Below, in pieces: positions 23,667 to 32,430 of a stretch of DNA of 64,000 nt. Origin of the DNA: a bacterium MS4 (GTDB lineage Bacteria > Bacillota > Clostridia > Oscillospirales > Acutalibacteraceae); the NCBI GenBank assembly GCA_000752215.1, contig CCFG01000009.1:62001-126000 (forward strand), given 5' to 3'. Made by a program: the position numbers and the translations under genes. A model generated the notes under the pieces. The model ran no database searches, was not told the origin of the DNA, and saw nothing but the letters and a program-made list of their open reading frames with translations. How positions within the stretch are numbered: position 1 is the first letter of the stretch; every line of letters starts with the position of its first letter.

Positions 23667-23677
23667 AGGGGAATGAC

Positions 23678-24421
23678 ATGGATACTTGCAAATGCAGCAT
23701 ACAGATACGCAGCCTTACGGTAAGAAAGCACGACGGAGTGATTCTTCACGACGTCTCCTTCGATGTGCATCACGGAGAAATTCTGGCGCTGATCGGACGC
23801 AACGGCGCGGGCAAAACCACGCTGCTCAAAGCGCTGCTGGGGCGTATTCCCTATACGGGGACCGTTGTGTTCCACAATTCCAAGGGGGAAAAGATTTCCA
23901 ATCCCCGCATCGGTTATGTTCCGCAGAATCTGGTATTTGACCGCTCCATGCCCGTTACGGTCGGCGACATGCTCTGTGCCAACATGAGCGGGTTCCCGGT
24001 CTGGCTGGGCCATAACAAAGAAAGGCTGAACCGGGTCCGGCAGACGCTTGCCGCGGTCGGAGGCAGCCCCGCGCTCTTAAACAAACGGATCGGCAGCCTT
24101 TCCGGCGGGGAAATGCAGCGTGTGTTGCTCGCGTTTGCCCTGGACCCGAAGCCGGACCTTCTGCTTTTGGATGAACCGGTGTCCGCGGTGGACCGCAGGG
24201 GAATAGAGGTCTTTTACGACCTGGTCACCTCGATGCGCGCGGAACACCAGATGCCGATCATTCTGGTGTCCCACGATCTTTCCCATGTGGAGAAATACGC
24301 AACGCGCGCCGTGCTGCTGGACCGCACCGTTCTGGTCAGCGGCAGCGTCCGGGAAGTGATGAGAACGCCCGAGGTTCAGGAAGCCTTCGGCCTGAAGCTG
24401 ACCGGAGGTGTGAAATCATGA
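23678..24421 (+). CDS. znuC: Metal ABC transporter ATP-binding protein (ZnuC-like)
   Basis: 247 residues. Walker A GRNGAGKTT, signature SLSGGEMQR, Walker B LLLLDEPVSAVD and switch VSHDLSHV are intact. The N-terminal CKC near residue 4 is unusual but not clearly functional. It follows the binding protein by 11 bases and overlaps the permease gene by four, so it powers that complex. Confidence 0.9.
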   Translation: MDTCKCSIQIRSLTVRKHDGVILHDVSFDVHHGEILALIGRNGAGKTTLLKALLGRIPYTGTVVFHNSKGEKISNPRIGYVPQNLVFDRSMPVTVGDMLCANMSGFPVWLGHNKERLNRVRQTLAAVGGSPALLNKRIGSLSGGEMQRVLLAFALDPKPDLLLLDEPVSAVDRRGIEVFYDLVTSMRAEHQMPIILVSHDLSHVEKYATRAVLLDRTVLVSGSVREVMRTPEVQEAFGLKLTGGVKS

Positions 24422-25263
24422 ACGCAATATATTCCTTGATCGATCTGCTTCTGCCGTTTGAGTGGACGGAATTCAACTATATGAAAAACGCGCTGCTCGC
24501 CGTCTTGCTGATTACCCCGCTGTTCGGGCTGGTCGGGACGATGATCGTAAACAACAAGATGTCCTTTTTTTCAGATGCGCTGGGACACTCCGCGCTGACC
24601 GGAATCGCCATCGGCGTGCTGATGGGCATTGACAATTATCTGATTTCCATGATGGGCTTCGCGCTTTTGTTCGCGCTGTGCATCTCGGCCGTGATGGATT
24701 CCGGCACTTCCTCCGCGGATACCATTATCGGGGTGTTTTCCTCTACCGGGCTGGCGCTCGGCATCGTGCTGCTGTCGGCTTCCGGCGGCTTTGCGAAATA
24801 TTCCGGGTATCTCATCGGCGATATTTTAACGGTGCAGCCCGCAGAAATCGTTATGCTGGCTTTCATTCTGCTGGCGGTGCTTGTGATCTGGGACCTGTTC
24901 TTCAATAAACTGCTGCTGACCAGCATCAATGCCGATCTGGCCGCGAGCAAGGGCATCAATACGCGCTTTGTTGAAAAGCTGTTTGTAATCATTGTAGCCG
25001 CCATCGTAACCGTGTCGATCAAATGGGTGGGCGTGCTGATTATCAATTCCCTGCTGGTGCTTCCGGCGGCCTCGGCCCGCAATCTTGCCAAGGGGATGCG
25101 TTCCTACCACCTGATCGCCGTCTTTATCTCGCTGTTTTCCGGCGTGAGCGGGCTGATCGTCTCCTACTATACGGGTACGGCGGCAGGCGGAACCATCGTG
25201 CTGATTGCGGCGGCGATCTTCTTTTTCAGCTATTTTCTCAATCGGACACGGGAGAAAGCCTGA
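24418..25263 (+). CDS. znuB: Metal ABC transporter permease (ZnuB-like)
   Basis: 281 residues with about eight hydrophobic segments, the ABC-3 family. MIVNNKMSFFSDALGHSALTGIAIG is the conserved loop near residue 45 (key part SDALGHSALTG), and VGVLIINSLLVLPAASARNLA matches the C-terminal consensus. It ends the operon. No clear terminator follows within 90 bases. Confidence 0.9.
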   Translation: MNAIYSLIDLLLPFEWTEFNYMKNALLAVLLITPLFGLVGTMIVNNKMSFFSDALGHSALTGIAIGVLMGIDNYLISMMGFALLFALCISAVMDSGTSSADTIIGVFSSTGLALGIVLLSASGGFAKYSGYLIGDILTVQPAEIVMLAFILLAVLVIWDLFFNKLLLTSINADLAASKGINTRFVEKLFVIIVAAIVTVSIKWVGVLIINSLLVLPAASARNLAKGMRSYHLIAVFISLFSGVSGLIVSYYTGTAAGGTIVLIAAAIFFFSYFLNRTREKA

Positions 25264-25354
25264 AACAGGTTGCGAACACTGTCGGAAATGTGTTACTATT
25301 TGATTACTGAATGGGCGATGTCCCGAATTTCGTAAGAGAACAGGAGATTTCTGA

Positions 25355-26581
25355 ATGTTGCACCCTTATTTTAAACCCGCGGATATCCTGCTGCCGAAGG
25401 ACGTACCGACAGAAAACTGGTGTGTGGTTGCCTGTGACCAATATACTTCCCAGCCGGAGTACTGGCAGGAAGCGAAAAAGGCGGCGGGGGATTATCCCTC
25501 CACCTACCATATGGTGTACCCCGAATGTTATCTGGAAACGACCGACGCGGAGCAGTACGCCGCCGGAATCAACGCCGCCATGGAACGCTACCTCTCAAAC
25601 GGCGTTTTTCGTGAAATAAAGAACAGCTACCTCTACGTGGAGCGCACCCTGGCGGACGGAAAGCTTCGCCGCGGGGTCATGATGGCGCTTGACCTGGAGC
25701 AGTACCGGTACGAGGCGGGCAGCAAGACGCCTATCCGCGCGACGGAGGGAACGGTGCTGGAACGGATTCCGCCCCGCGTGAAAATCCGCCGCGGCGCGCC
25801 GCTGGAGCTTCCGCATATCATGATTTTGATCGACGATCCCGAGTGCAGCGTGATTGAGAAAATCGATCCTTCCGGGCTGACTCCGGAGTACGAGGGAAAG
25901 CTGATGCAAAGAAGCGGGAGCATCCGCGGCTTCAGCCTGAATTCCGCGGCCGCCAAAAAGCTGGAAGACGCGCTGGACCGTCTGCCGGTCCGCGATAATC
26001 TGCTTTTTGCCGTGGGCGACGGCAACCATTCCCTCGCGACCGCAAAGGCCTGTTACGAGGAGCTGAAAAAGACGCTGTCCCCGCAGGAAGCGGCGGTTCA
26101 TCCCGCGCGCTGGGCGCTTGTGGAGGTCGTGAACCTGTACGACGATTCCCTGCAGTTTGAACCGATCCAGCGGGTGGTGTTCCAGACAAATCCCGGGGAG
26201 CTGATGCGGGAGCTGTACCGTTTCTACGACGTTTCCGACGTTCCCTGCGAGGGGCACCGGATCACCTGTCTGGTGGACGGACGGAAAAAGGATATCTGGG
26301 TAAAGAATCCGCCGTCCAATTTAGAGGTCGGTACGCTGCAGAAATTTCTGGACGCACGCCTTGCGCACGTGGGCGGAAAAATGGACTACATACACGGCGT
26401 AGAAGTAGCGGAAAAGCTCTGTGCCGGGGACAGCAGTGCAATGGCTTTCTTTTTGCCCAATATGGAGAAAAGCAGCCTGTTTGAAACGGTCGCCGTCGAC
26501 GGGGCCCTTCCGCGGAAAACCTTTTCCATGGGGCATGCCTGCGACAAGCGCTTCTATATGGAGTGCCGCAGAATCAAGTGA
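25355..26581 (+). CDS. DUF1015 family protein
   Basis: 408 residues, full family length. The N terminus ILLPKDVPTENWCVVACDQY and the GDGNHSLATAKACYEE motif near residue 219 are typical of DUF1015 proteins, which often lie near serine or phosphoserine metabolism genes; their biochemical role is unknown. AGGAGAT precedes the ATG. It is followed by a terminator and stands alone between the zinc operon and purL. Confidence 0.85.
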   Translation: MLHPYFKPADILLPKDVPTENWCVVACDQYTSQPEYWQEAKKAAGDYPSTYHMVYPECYLETTDAEQYAAGINAAMERYLSNGVFREIKNSYLYVERTLADGKLRRGVMMALDLEQYRYEAGSKTPIRATEGTVLERIPPRVKIRRGAPLELPHIMILIDDPECSVIEKIDPSGLTPEYEGKLMQRSGSIRGFSLNSAAAKKLEDALDRLPVRDNLLFAVGDGNHSLATAKACYEELKKTLSPQEAAVHPARWALVEVVNLYDDSLQFEPIQRVVFQTNPGELMRELYRFYDVSDVPCEGHRITCLVDGRKKDIWVKNPPSNLEVGTLQKFLDARLAHVGGKMDYIHGVEVAEKLCAGDSSAMAFFLPNMEKSSLFETVAVDGALPRKTFSMGHACDKRFYMECRRIK

Positions 26582-26592
26582 ATCCGAAAGTG

Positions 26593-26623
26593 CCGGCGGG
26601 GACGATTCTCCGCCGGTTTTTTT
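26593..26623 (+). terminator. Intrinsic terminator of the DUF1015 gene
   Basis: CCGGCGG (26593-26599) pairs with CCGCCGG (26610-26616), then TTTTTTT. Confidence 0.9.
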
Positions 26624-26755
26624 ACTTTCAGAACATGATTTTTTATGGAAAATGTCAATGTTTTCATCTTCTCTTTATAATGGAAAACAAATGTGATACT
26701 ATTGAGGATAAAGTATGTTGAATCGGCCGCTTTCAGGCGGCGGAACGGGGGAAAT

Positions 26756-29700
26756 ATGTCTGGCGTAATCAGAGTATTTGTGGAAAAGAAACCCGGCTTC
26801 GATGTTGAAGCACAGCACATCAAAACCGACCTTGTAGACAATCTCGGCATGACTTCCATTGAGGAACTCAGGCTGATGAACCGGTACGACGTATCCGGAC
26901 TTACCAAAGAAGAATTTGCCGCCGCAAGGGGGACTATTTTTTCCGAACCCAATGTGGACGACGTTTATGACGAGACGGTTCCGGTTCCGGAGGATTTTAC
27001 CGTGTTCGCCATGGAATATCTTCCCGGGCAGTACGACCAGCGCGCCGATTCCGCCGCGCAGTGTATCCAGCTTCTGACGCAGGGGGAGCGCCCGCAGGTG
27101 GCTACCGCCCGCGTGATTGCCGTAAAGGGCAATTTAAGCGAAGAGGAACTGAATCAAATCAAGAGCTATCTGGTAAACCCGGTGGAAAGCCGTCTTGCCT
27201 CGTTAGCAAAGCCCGAAACCCTCGACGTGAAAGCGGATGTTCCGCCGGACGTCGCTCGTGTGACGGGCTTTATCAGTTGGAATGAAAACGAACTGAAGGC
27301 CTATTACGAATCCATGGGCTTCGCCATGAGCTTTGAAGACCTGGCGTTCTGCCGCGATTACTTCCGCAAGGAAAACCGCGACCCCAGTGTGACCGAGCTG
27401 CGCGTCATCGATACCTACTGGAGCGATCACTGCCGCCACACCACTTTTTCCACAAGGCTGGAAAATATCACGATTGAGCAGTCGGCAGTCAGCGGCGCGA
27501 TTGAGGATGCGCTGAAAGCGTATTACGAGGCGCGTTCCGAGGTGTACGGTGAAACGGACCGCCCCGTCTCCCTGATGGATATGGCGGTCATCGGCATGAA
27601 GCTTCTGCGCAAGCGGGGGCAGATTCCCGACCTTGACCTGAGCGAGGAAATCAATGCCTGCTCCATTGAGGTGCCGGTCACCGTGGACGGGAAAGAAGAA
27701 AAATGGCTGGTGCAGTTTAAAAACGAGACCCATAACCATCCTACCGAAATCGAGCCGTTCGGCGGGGCGGCCACCTGTCTCGGCGGCGCGATCCGCGACC
27801 CGCTTTCCGGCAGGGCGTATGTCTATCAGGCGATGCGCGTGACCGGCTCCGGCGACCCGCGCGTCCCCTTTGAGGACACGCGGGCGGGCAAGCTGCCGAC
27901 CCGGAAAATTACGACGGGCGCGGCGCAGGGCTACAGCTCCTACGGCAACCAGATCGGCCTTGCGACCGGTCAGGTCACCGAGCTGTACGACGCCGGCTAT
28001 GTCGCGAAGCGCATGGAAATCGGCGCGGTCATCGGCGCGTCGCCAAAAGAGAACGTGGTGCGGTTCGTGCCGGACGAAGGGGATATCATCGTGCTGCTGG
28101 GCGGCAGTACGGGGCGCGACGGCTGCGGCGGCGCCACCGGCTCCAGCAAGGCGCACACCGAACAGTCCATCGAGGTCTGCGGCGCGGAGGTGCAGAAGGG
28201 AAATCCGCCGACCGAGCGCAAAATCCAGCGTCTTTTCCGCAATGCGGAGGTCGCGCAGAAAATCAAACGCTGCAACGACTTCGGCGCGGGCGGTGTCTGC
28301 GTCGCTATCGGCGAGCTTGCGGACGGCCTCAGAATCGATTTGAATAAGGTTCCAAAAAAATACGAGGGCCTTGACGGGACCGAACTGGCTATTTCCGAAT
28401 CGCAGGAAAGAATGGCGGTCGTGCTCGCCCCGCAGGACGTGGAAGCGTTTATCGCGGCGGCAAACGAAGAAAACCTCAACGCGCAGGGGGTCGCTATTGT
28501 TACGAAGGAGCCCCGTCTGCGCATGACGTGGCGCGGGGATACGATCGTGGACATCAGCCGCGCGTTCCTGGACACCAACGGCGTGACCCAGAAGAACGGC
28601 GTGACCATTGAAGCGGTGGACCCGGCGCGGTATTACAGAAGCCTGGTGCCGGAATGCCTGAAAAACAAGCCGCTTGCCGAAGCGTTCGAAGAGAACCTTT
28701 CCCGGCTTGAAGTCTGCAGCCAGAAAGGCCTTGCCGAGCGGTTCGACGCGAGCATCGGCGCGGCGACTGTTCTGATGCCTTTTGCCGGGAAATATCAGCT
28801 GACCCCGGAAGAGGCAATGGCGGCGAAAATCCCGGTCATGCACGGAGAAACGGACGACGCCACCGCGATGTCCTACGGGTATCTTCCGGGCATCGCGCGG
28901 TTCAGTCCGTTCCACGGAGCGGCCTGGGCGGTCACGGAGAGCCTGTCGAAGCTCGCCGCTGTCGGCGCGGACCCGCTGAATGCCCGGCTGACCTTTCAGG
29001 AATATTTTGAAAGGCTGAACACCGACCCGAAGCGCTGGGGAAAACCGGCCGCCGCGCTGCTCGGCGCGCTGAGCGCGCAGCTCGGCATGGGACTGCCCGC
29101 GATCGGCGGCAAGGACAGTATGAGCGGCAGCTTTGAGCAGCTGGACGTTCCGCCCACGCTGGTCAGCTTTGCCGTCGCCATGACCAAGGCGAGCGGCACC
29201 GTTTCCGCCGCGTTTCAAAACCCGGGCGCGTCCGTTGTCCTGCTTCCGGTTCCCGAAAATCAGAATACTTTGCTTCCCGACTGGGAAAAGCTGAAGGAAT
29301 ACTACGCGGAAATTTACAGTATGATTCATCACGGTGCGGTGGTGTCCGCTTCCGTTGTCAAGGAAGGCGGCACAGCCGCGGCGGTCGCGAAAATGTGCTT
29401 CGGCAATCGGTTGGGCTTTGTGTTCCGCAAAGAGGCGGTCGATGAAAAAACGCTGTTTGCTCCCGTTTCCGGCGCTCTGGTGGTGGAGCTTGCAAAAGAT
29501 TGCCGGATCGACGAAAAATTCCATCCGGTTCTTCTGGGAACCGTCAGCGAAGAGCCGCGGATTGTTCTGGGCGGCGAAACGCTTGAGATCGAAGCGCTCG
29601 TTGCCGCATGGTGCGGCACGCTGGAAAAGATTTTTCCGAACGAAGCGCAGGAGCAGCCGCTTACGAAGGAGGTTCCGCTCTTTACGGAGCGCTTTGCAAA

Positions 29701-30520
29701 GGCGCCTGCGATCAGGGCCGCGAAGCCCCGGGTCTTTATCCCGGTGTTCCCGGGAACCAACTGCGAGTACGACACCGCCCGCGCTTTTGAGCGCGCGGGA
29801 GCGCAGCCGGAAATTCTGGTTGTGCGGAATTTGACTTCTTCCGATATTGAAGCTACAATTGAACGGATGGAAAAGGCGATCCGTCAGTCTCAGATCATCA
29901 TGCTGCCGGGTGGATTTTCCGGCGGCGACGAGCCGGACGGTTCCGGGAAGTTTATCGCCACCACCTTCCGCAATCAAAAGATTGCCGAAGCGGTGGGCGA
30001 CCTGCTGAAAAACCGCGACGGTCTGATGCTCGGTATCTGCAACGGGTTCCAGGCGCTGATTAAGCTGGGCCTTGTGCCGTACGGCGAGATTACGAAGCCA
30101 AGCGAGGACTCTCCTACCCTGACGTTTAACACCCTTGGCCGCCACGTTTCCCGCATGGTGTATACCCGCGTGACCTCCGTCAAATCCCCGTGGTTCACGG
30201 GCGTAAGCGCGGGCGATGTGTTCGCGGTGCCGATTTCGCACGGGGAAGGGCGCTTTGTCGCAAGCGGCGCGGTCATGGACCGCCTGATTGCCGGGGGCCA
30301 GATCGCGACCCAGTATGTGACCCCGGACGGGGTCCCCAGCGGCAGTATCGAATGGAACCCGAACGGCTCGGTCTGCGCGGTGGAGGGCATCACCAGCCCG
30401 GACGGACGCATTCTCGGCAAGATGGCCCATTCCGAGCGCAAAGGAAAAGACCTGTACGCAAATGTTCCCGGAGCGAAGGACCAGATGATTTTTGAATCAG
30501 GTGTCAAATACTTCAAGTAA
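26756..30520 (+). CDS. purL: Phosphoribosylformylglycinamidine synthase, long single-chain form
   Basis: 1254 residues, the clostridial single-chain form in which synthetase and glutaminase are fused. The enzyme converts FGAR and glutamine to FGAM in purine synthesis. DTYWSDHCRHTTF and FKNETHNHPTEIEPFGGAATCLGG mark the synthetase part (key residues HCRH, HNHPTEI). The class I glutaminase begins near 1030 (PRVFIPVFPGTNCEYD); catalytic Cys1095 is in LGICNGFQ and His1162-Glu1164 in ISHGEG. The ATG at 26756 follows GGGGGAA; an ATG at 26693 lies upstream without a site. The gene is alone here, without other pur genes. Confidence 0.93.
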   Translation: MSGVIRVFVEKKPGFDVEAQHIKTDLVDNLGMTSIEELRLMNRYDVSGLTKEEFAAARGTIFSEPNVDDVYDETVPVPEDFTVFAMEYLPGQYDQRADSAAQCIQLLTQGERPQVATARVIAVKGNLSEEELNQIKSYLVNPVESRLASLAKPETLDVKADVPPDVARVTGFISWNENELKAYYESMGFAMSFEDLAFCRDYFRKENRDPSVTELRVIDTYWSDHCRHTTFSTRLENITIEQSAVSGAIEDALKAYYEARSEVYGETDRPVSLMDMAVIGMKLLRKRGQIPDLDLSEEINACSIEVPVTVDGKEEKWLVQFKNETHNHPTEIEPFGGAATCLGGAIRDPLSGRAYVYQAMRVTGSGDPRVPFEDTRAGKLPTRKITTGAAQGYSSYGNQIGLATGQVTELYDAGYVAKRMEIGAVIGASPKENVVRFVPDEGDIIVLLGGSTGRDGCGGATGSSKAHTEQSIEVCGAEVQKGNPPTERKIQRLFRNAEVAQKIKRCNDFGAGGVCVAIGELADGLRIDLNKVPKKYEGLDGTELAISESQERMAVVLAPQDVEAFIAAANEENLNAQGVAIVTKEPRLRMTWRGDTIVDISRAFLDTNGVTQKNGVTIEAVDPARYYRSLVPECLKNKPLAEAFEENLSRLEVCSQKGLAERFDASIGAATVLMPFAGKYQLTPEEAMAAKIPVMHGETDDATAMSYGYLPGIARFSPFHGAAWAVTESLSKLAAVGADPLNARLTFQEYFERLNTDPKRWGKPAAALLGALSAQLGMGLPAIGGKDSMSGSFEQLDVPPTLVSFAVAMTKASGTVSAAFQNPGASVVLLPVPENQNTLLPDWEKLKEYYAEIYSMIHHGAVVSASVVKEGGTAAAVAKMCFGNRLGFVFRKEAVDEKTLFAPVSGALVVELAKDCRIDEKFHPVLLGTVSEEPRIVLGGETLEIEALVAAWCGTLEKIFPNEAQEQPLTKEVPLFTERFAKAPAIRAAKPRVFIPVFPGTNCEYDTARAFERAGAQPEILVVRNLTSSDIEATIERMEKAIRQSQIIMLPGGFSGGDEPDGSGKFIATTFRNQKIAEAVGDLLKNRDGLMLGICNGFQALIKLGLVPYGEITKPSEDSPTLTFNTLGRHVSRMVYTRVTSVKSPWFTGVSAGDVFAVPISHGEGRFVASGAVMDRLIAGGQIATQYVTPDGVPSGSIEWNPNGSVCAVEGITSPDGRILGKMAHSERKGKDLYANVPGAKDQMIFESGVKYFK

Positions 30521-30538
30521 TACGGGTGAAAGAATAGA

Positions 30539-31726
30539 ATGAGTGAATTTTTCAGAAGAACCTGGGCCGAGGTCAGCCTTGACGCAATTGACCATAATTT
30601 TAAAACGATCCGTGAACAGCTCAGGCCGGAAACGCTGGTCTGCTGTGTCATCAAGGCGGACGCTTACGGTCACGGGGCGGAGGCCCTGGCGAAGGAATAT
30701 GAAAAGCTGGGCGCGGACTGGTTCGCCGTTTCCAATCTGGAAGAGGCGATGCAGATCCGCAGCGCCGGAATCCGCCTGCCGATTCTGATTTTGGGCTACA
30801 CACCACCCTGTATGGCCGCGCAGCTGTGCGAACTGAACATTGCTCAGACCGTGTTCTCCGTCGGGTACGGCGAGGCGCTTTCCGCCGAAGCGGTCAAGGC
30901 GGGCGTTACGGTGCGCGTTCATATCAAGCTGGATACGGGCATGAGCCGCATCGGCTTTATGTACCAGAACCCCGTCAGGGACGGGGACGTGATCGATGAG
31001 ATCGAAACAGTCTGCAAGCTGCCGTCGCTTGACCCGGAAGGCATTTTTACTCATTTCGCCGTCGCCGACGAGGGCAACGGCGGCCGCGCTTATACCATCA
31101 TGCAGTTTGACAACCTGATGAAAGCGATTGCCCTGCTGGGACAGCGCGGCATCACCTTCAAAATCCGCCACTGCGCGAATTCCGCCGCGATCTTCGATTA
31201 CCCGGATATGCAGCTTGACATGGTGCGTCCCGGTGTGATTCTGTACGGCCTGATGCCGTCGGATATGATGAAAAATGCCGTGGAGCTGATGCCCGCGATG
31301 GAGCTGAAAAGCGTTGTGTCGCTGGTTAAAACCGTTGAACCGCAGACCAGTGTCAGCTACGGCAGAAAATATATTGCAAAGAAACAGGTGAAAATCGCGA
31401 CCGTGCCTATCGGCTATGCGGACGGATACCCGCGGCATCTCTATATCAAGGCAAGCATGCTTGTGCGCGGACATAAGGCAAAGATCATCGGCCGGGTATG
31501 TATGGATCAGCTGATGCTGAACGTCACCTCTATTCCCGACGTAAAAGAGGGGGACGTTGTGACCGTGTTCGGCCGCGACGGGGACGCCTGTGTTACGCTG
31601 GAGGAGCTTGCCGGGTACAACAGCACCATCAACTATGAGCTTGTCTGCATGATCTCAAAGCGTGTGCCGCGCATCTACTACAAAGACGGAAAAGAAGTCG
31701 GCGAGCTGAATTATATCTGTAAATAA
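30539..31726 (+). CDS. alr: Alanine racemase
   Basis: 395 residues. The PLP Lys39 lies in VIKADAYGHG, the second catalytic Tyr near 274 in SVSYGRKY, with HIKLDTGMSRIGF and VCMDQLMLNVT also present. It interconverts L- and D-alanine for peptidoglycan. GGGTGAAAG precedes the ATG, 18 bases after purL, so it may be co-transcribed with purL. A bidirectional terminator follows. Confidence 0.93.
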   Translation: MSEFFRRTWAEVSLDAIDHNFKTIREQLRPETLVCCVIKADAYGHGAEALAKEYEKLGADWFAVSNLEEAMQIRSAGIRLPILILGYTPPCMAAQLCELNIAQTVFSVGYGEALSAEAVKAGVTVRVHIKLDTGMSRIGFMYQNPVRDGDVIDEIETVCKLPSLDPEGIFTHFAVADEGNGGRAYTIMQFDNLMKAIALLGQRGITFKIRHCANSAAIFDYPDMQLDMVRPGVILYGLMPSDMMKNAVELMPAMELKSVVSLVKTVEPQTSVSYGRKYIAKKQVKIATVPIGYADGYPRHLYIKASMLVRGHKAKIIGRVCMDQLMLNVTSIPDVKEGDVVTVFGRDGDACVTLEELAGYNSTINYELVCMISKRVPRIYYKDGKEVGELNYICK

Positions 31727-31740
31727 AATTGTTCTCAATA

Positions 31741-31779
31741 AAAATGACCGCAATGATTTTTAATCATTGCGGTCATTTT
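31741..31779. terminator. Bidirectional intrinsic terminator
   Basis: A perfect 18-bp inverted repeat (31741-31758 with 31762-31779), AAAATGACCGCAATGATT and its complement, separates alr (+) and a small XRE gene (-). It overlaps the last codons of the XRE gene, encoding its NDRND tail. Confidence 0.9.
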
Positions 31780-32020
31780 CATCCTGTCTGTTTCCGACTA
31801 AATAGTCAATGGAGACTTGATAAATGCAGGACAGCTTTATCAGCATTTTAATACTCGGTCTTGTTTTGCCCGTTTCGTAATAGGAATAGCTTGAACGATC
31901 AATCCCAAGCAGCTCAGAAATTCGCTGTTGCGTAAAGCAGCGGCTTTTCCGTAGCTTTTTCAGGCGTTCTTCCAGTAGAACTTCCGGTTCCCTGCAATGA
32001 ATGAGTGAACTTTGCCACAT
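31760..32020 (-). CDS. Small XRE-family helix-turn-helix regulator
   Basis: 86 residues, essentially one Cro/C1-type HTH: LKKLRKSRCFTQQRISELL, GIDRSSYSYYETGKTRP and the common IYQVSIDYLVG end. AGAAGGG precedes the ATG. Its 3' end forms part of the terminator shared with alr. It is divergent from another small XRE gene at 32154 across an AT-rich 133-base region, suggesting mutual or auto-regulation. No toxin-like partner is adjacent. Confidence 0.82.
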   Translation of the reverse strand: MWQSSLIHCREPEVLLEERLKKLRKSRCFTQQRISELLGIDRSSYSYYETGKTRPSIKMLIKLSCIYQVSIDYLVGNRQDENDRND

Positions 32021-32153
32021 TTCCCAAACCCTTCTTTGCTATGCTATTGAAATGACCTGTTTTATAGTAATTCCATGTATAACCTATAATATTATATATT
32101 TTATCATGTTATATAACAAAAAACAATAGGTTAAACTATATTAGGGTGAAAAA

Positions 32154-32402
32154 ATGAACAATTTAGATAAAAGTAGGTACGTGCAGATTGGCCTGAAAAT
32201 AGCATATTATCGCAAGCTGAATAATTGGACGCAGGAAAAATTGGCGGAGAAAATAGGCATCAGCCCCGGGTATCTTTCTCAGGTAGAGACTCCTTCCTTT
32301 ATTCAGCCCATTTCTTTGGCGACACTTTTTGCGCTTGCCGACGCTTTTCAAATTCCGCCCTATAAGCTTTTACAGTTTGATGATATAAAAGAAATACCGT
32401 AA
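32154..32402 (+). CDS. Small XRE-family helix-turn-helix regulator
   Basis: 82 residues with one Cro/C1-type HTH: IAYYRKLNNWTQEKLAEKIG, SPGYLSQVETP and LATLFALADAFQIPPYKLL. The protein has no other domain. It begins after GGGTGAAAAA, a weak ribosome binding site. It faces the XRE gene at 31760 and ends in a bidirectional terminator that overlaps its last codons. Confidence 0.82.
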   Translation: MNNLDKSRYVQIGLKIAYYRKLNNWTQEKLAEKIGISPGYLSQVETPSFIQPISLATLFALADAFQIPPYKLLQFDDIKEIP

Positions 32403-32430
32403 GCCCAATCCGGGCTTACGGTATTTTTAC
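32392..32430. terminator. Bidirectional intrinsic terminator
   Basis: AAATACCGTAAGCCC (32392-32406) pairs perfectly with GGGCTTACGGTATTT (32412-32426) around AATCC. It separates the small XRE gene (+) from the flippase gene (-), whose stop codon directly follows. Confidence 0.9.

Noticed and set aside
27203-30430. Minus-strand open frame of 1075 codons opposite purL
   Set aside because: It is a codon-phase shadow of a GC-rich, well-conserved gene. It has no ribosome binding site and its translation is rich in Arg, His and Gly with no recognisable domain.
31760-32402. Two small XRE genes as a toxin-antitoxin or phage switch
   Set aside because: Both are bare HTH proteins with no toxin, integrase or phage gene beside them. 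A mutual-repression switch is possible but unsupported.
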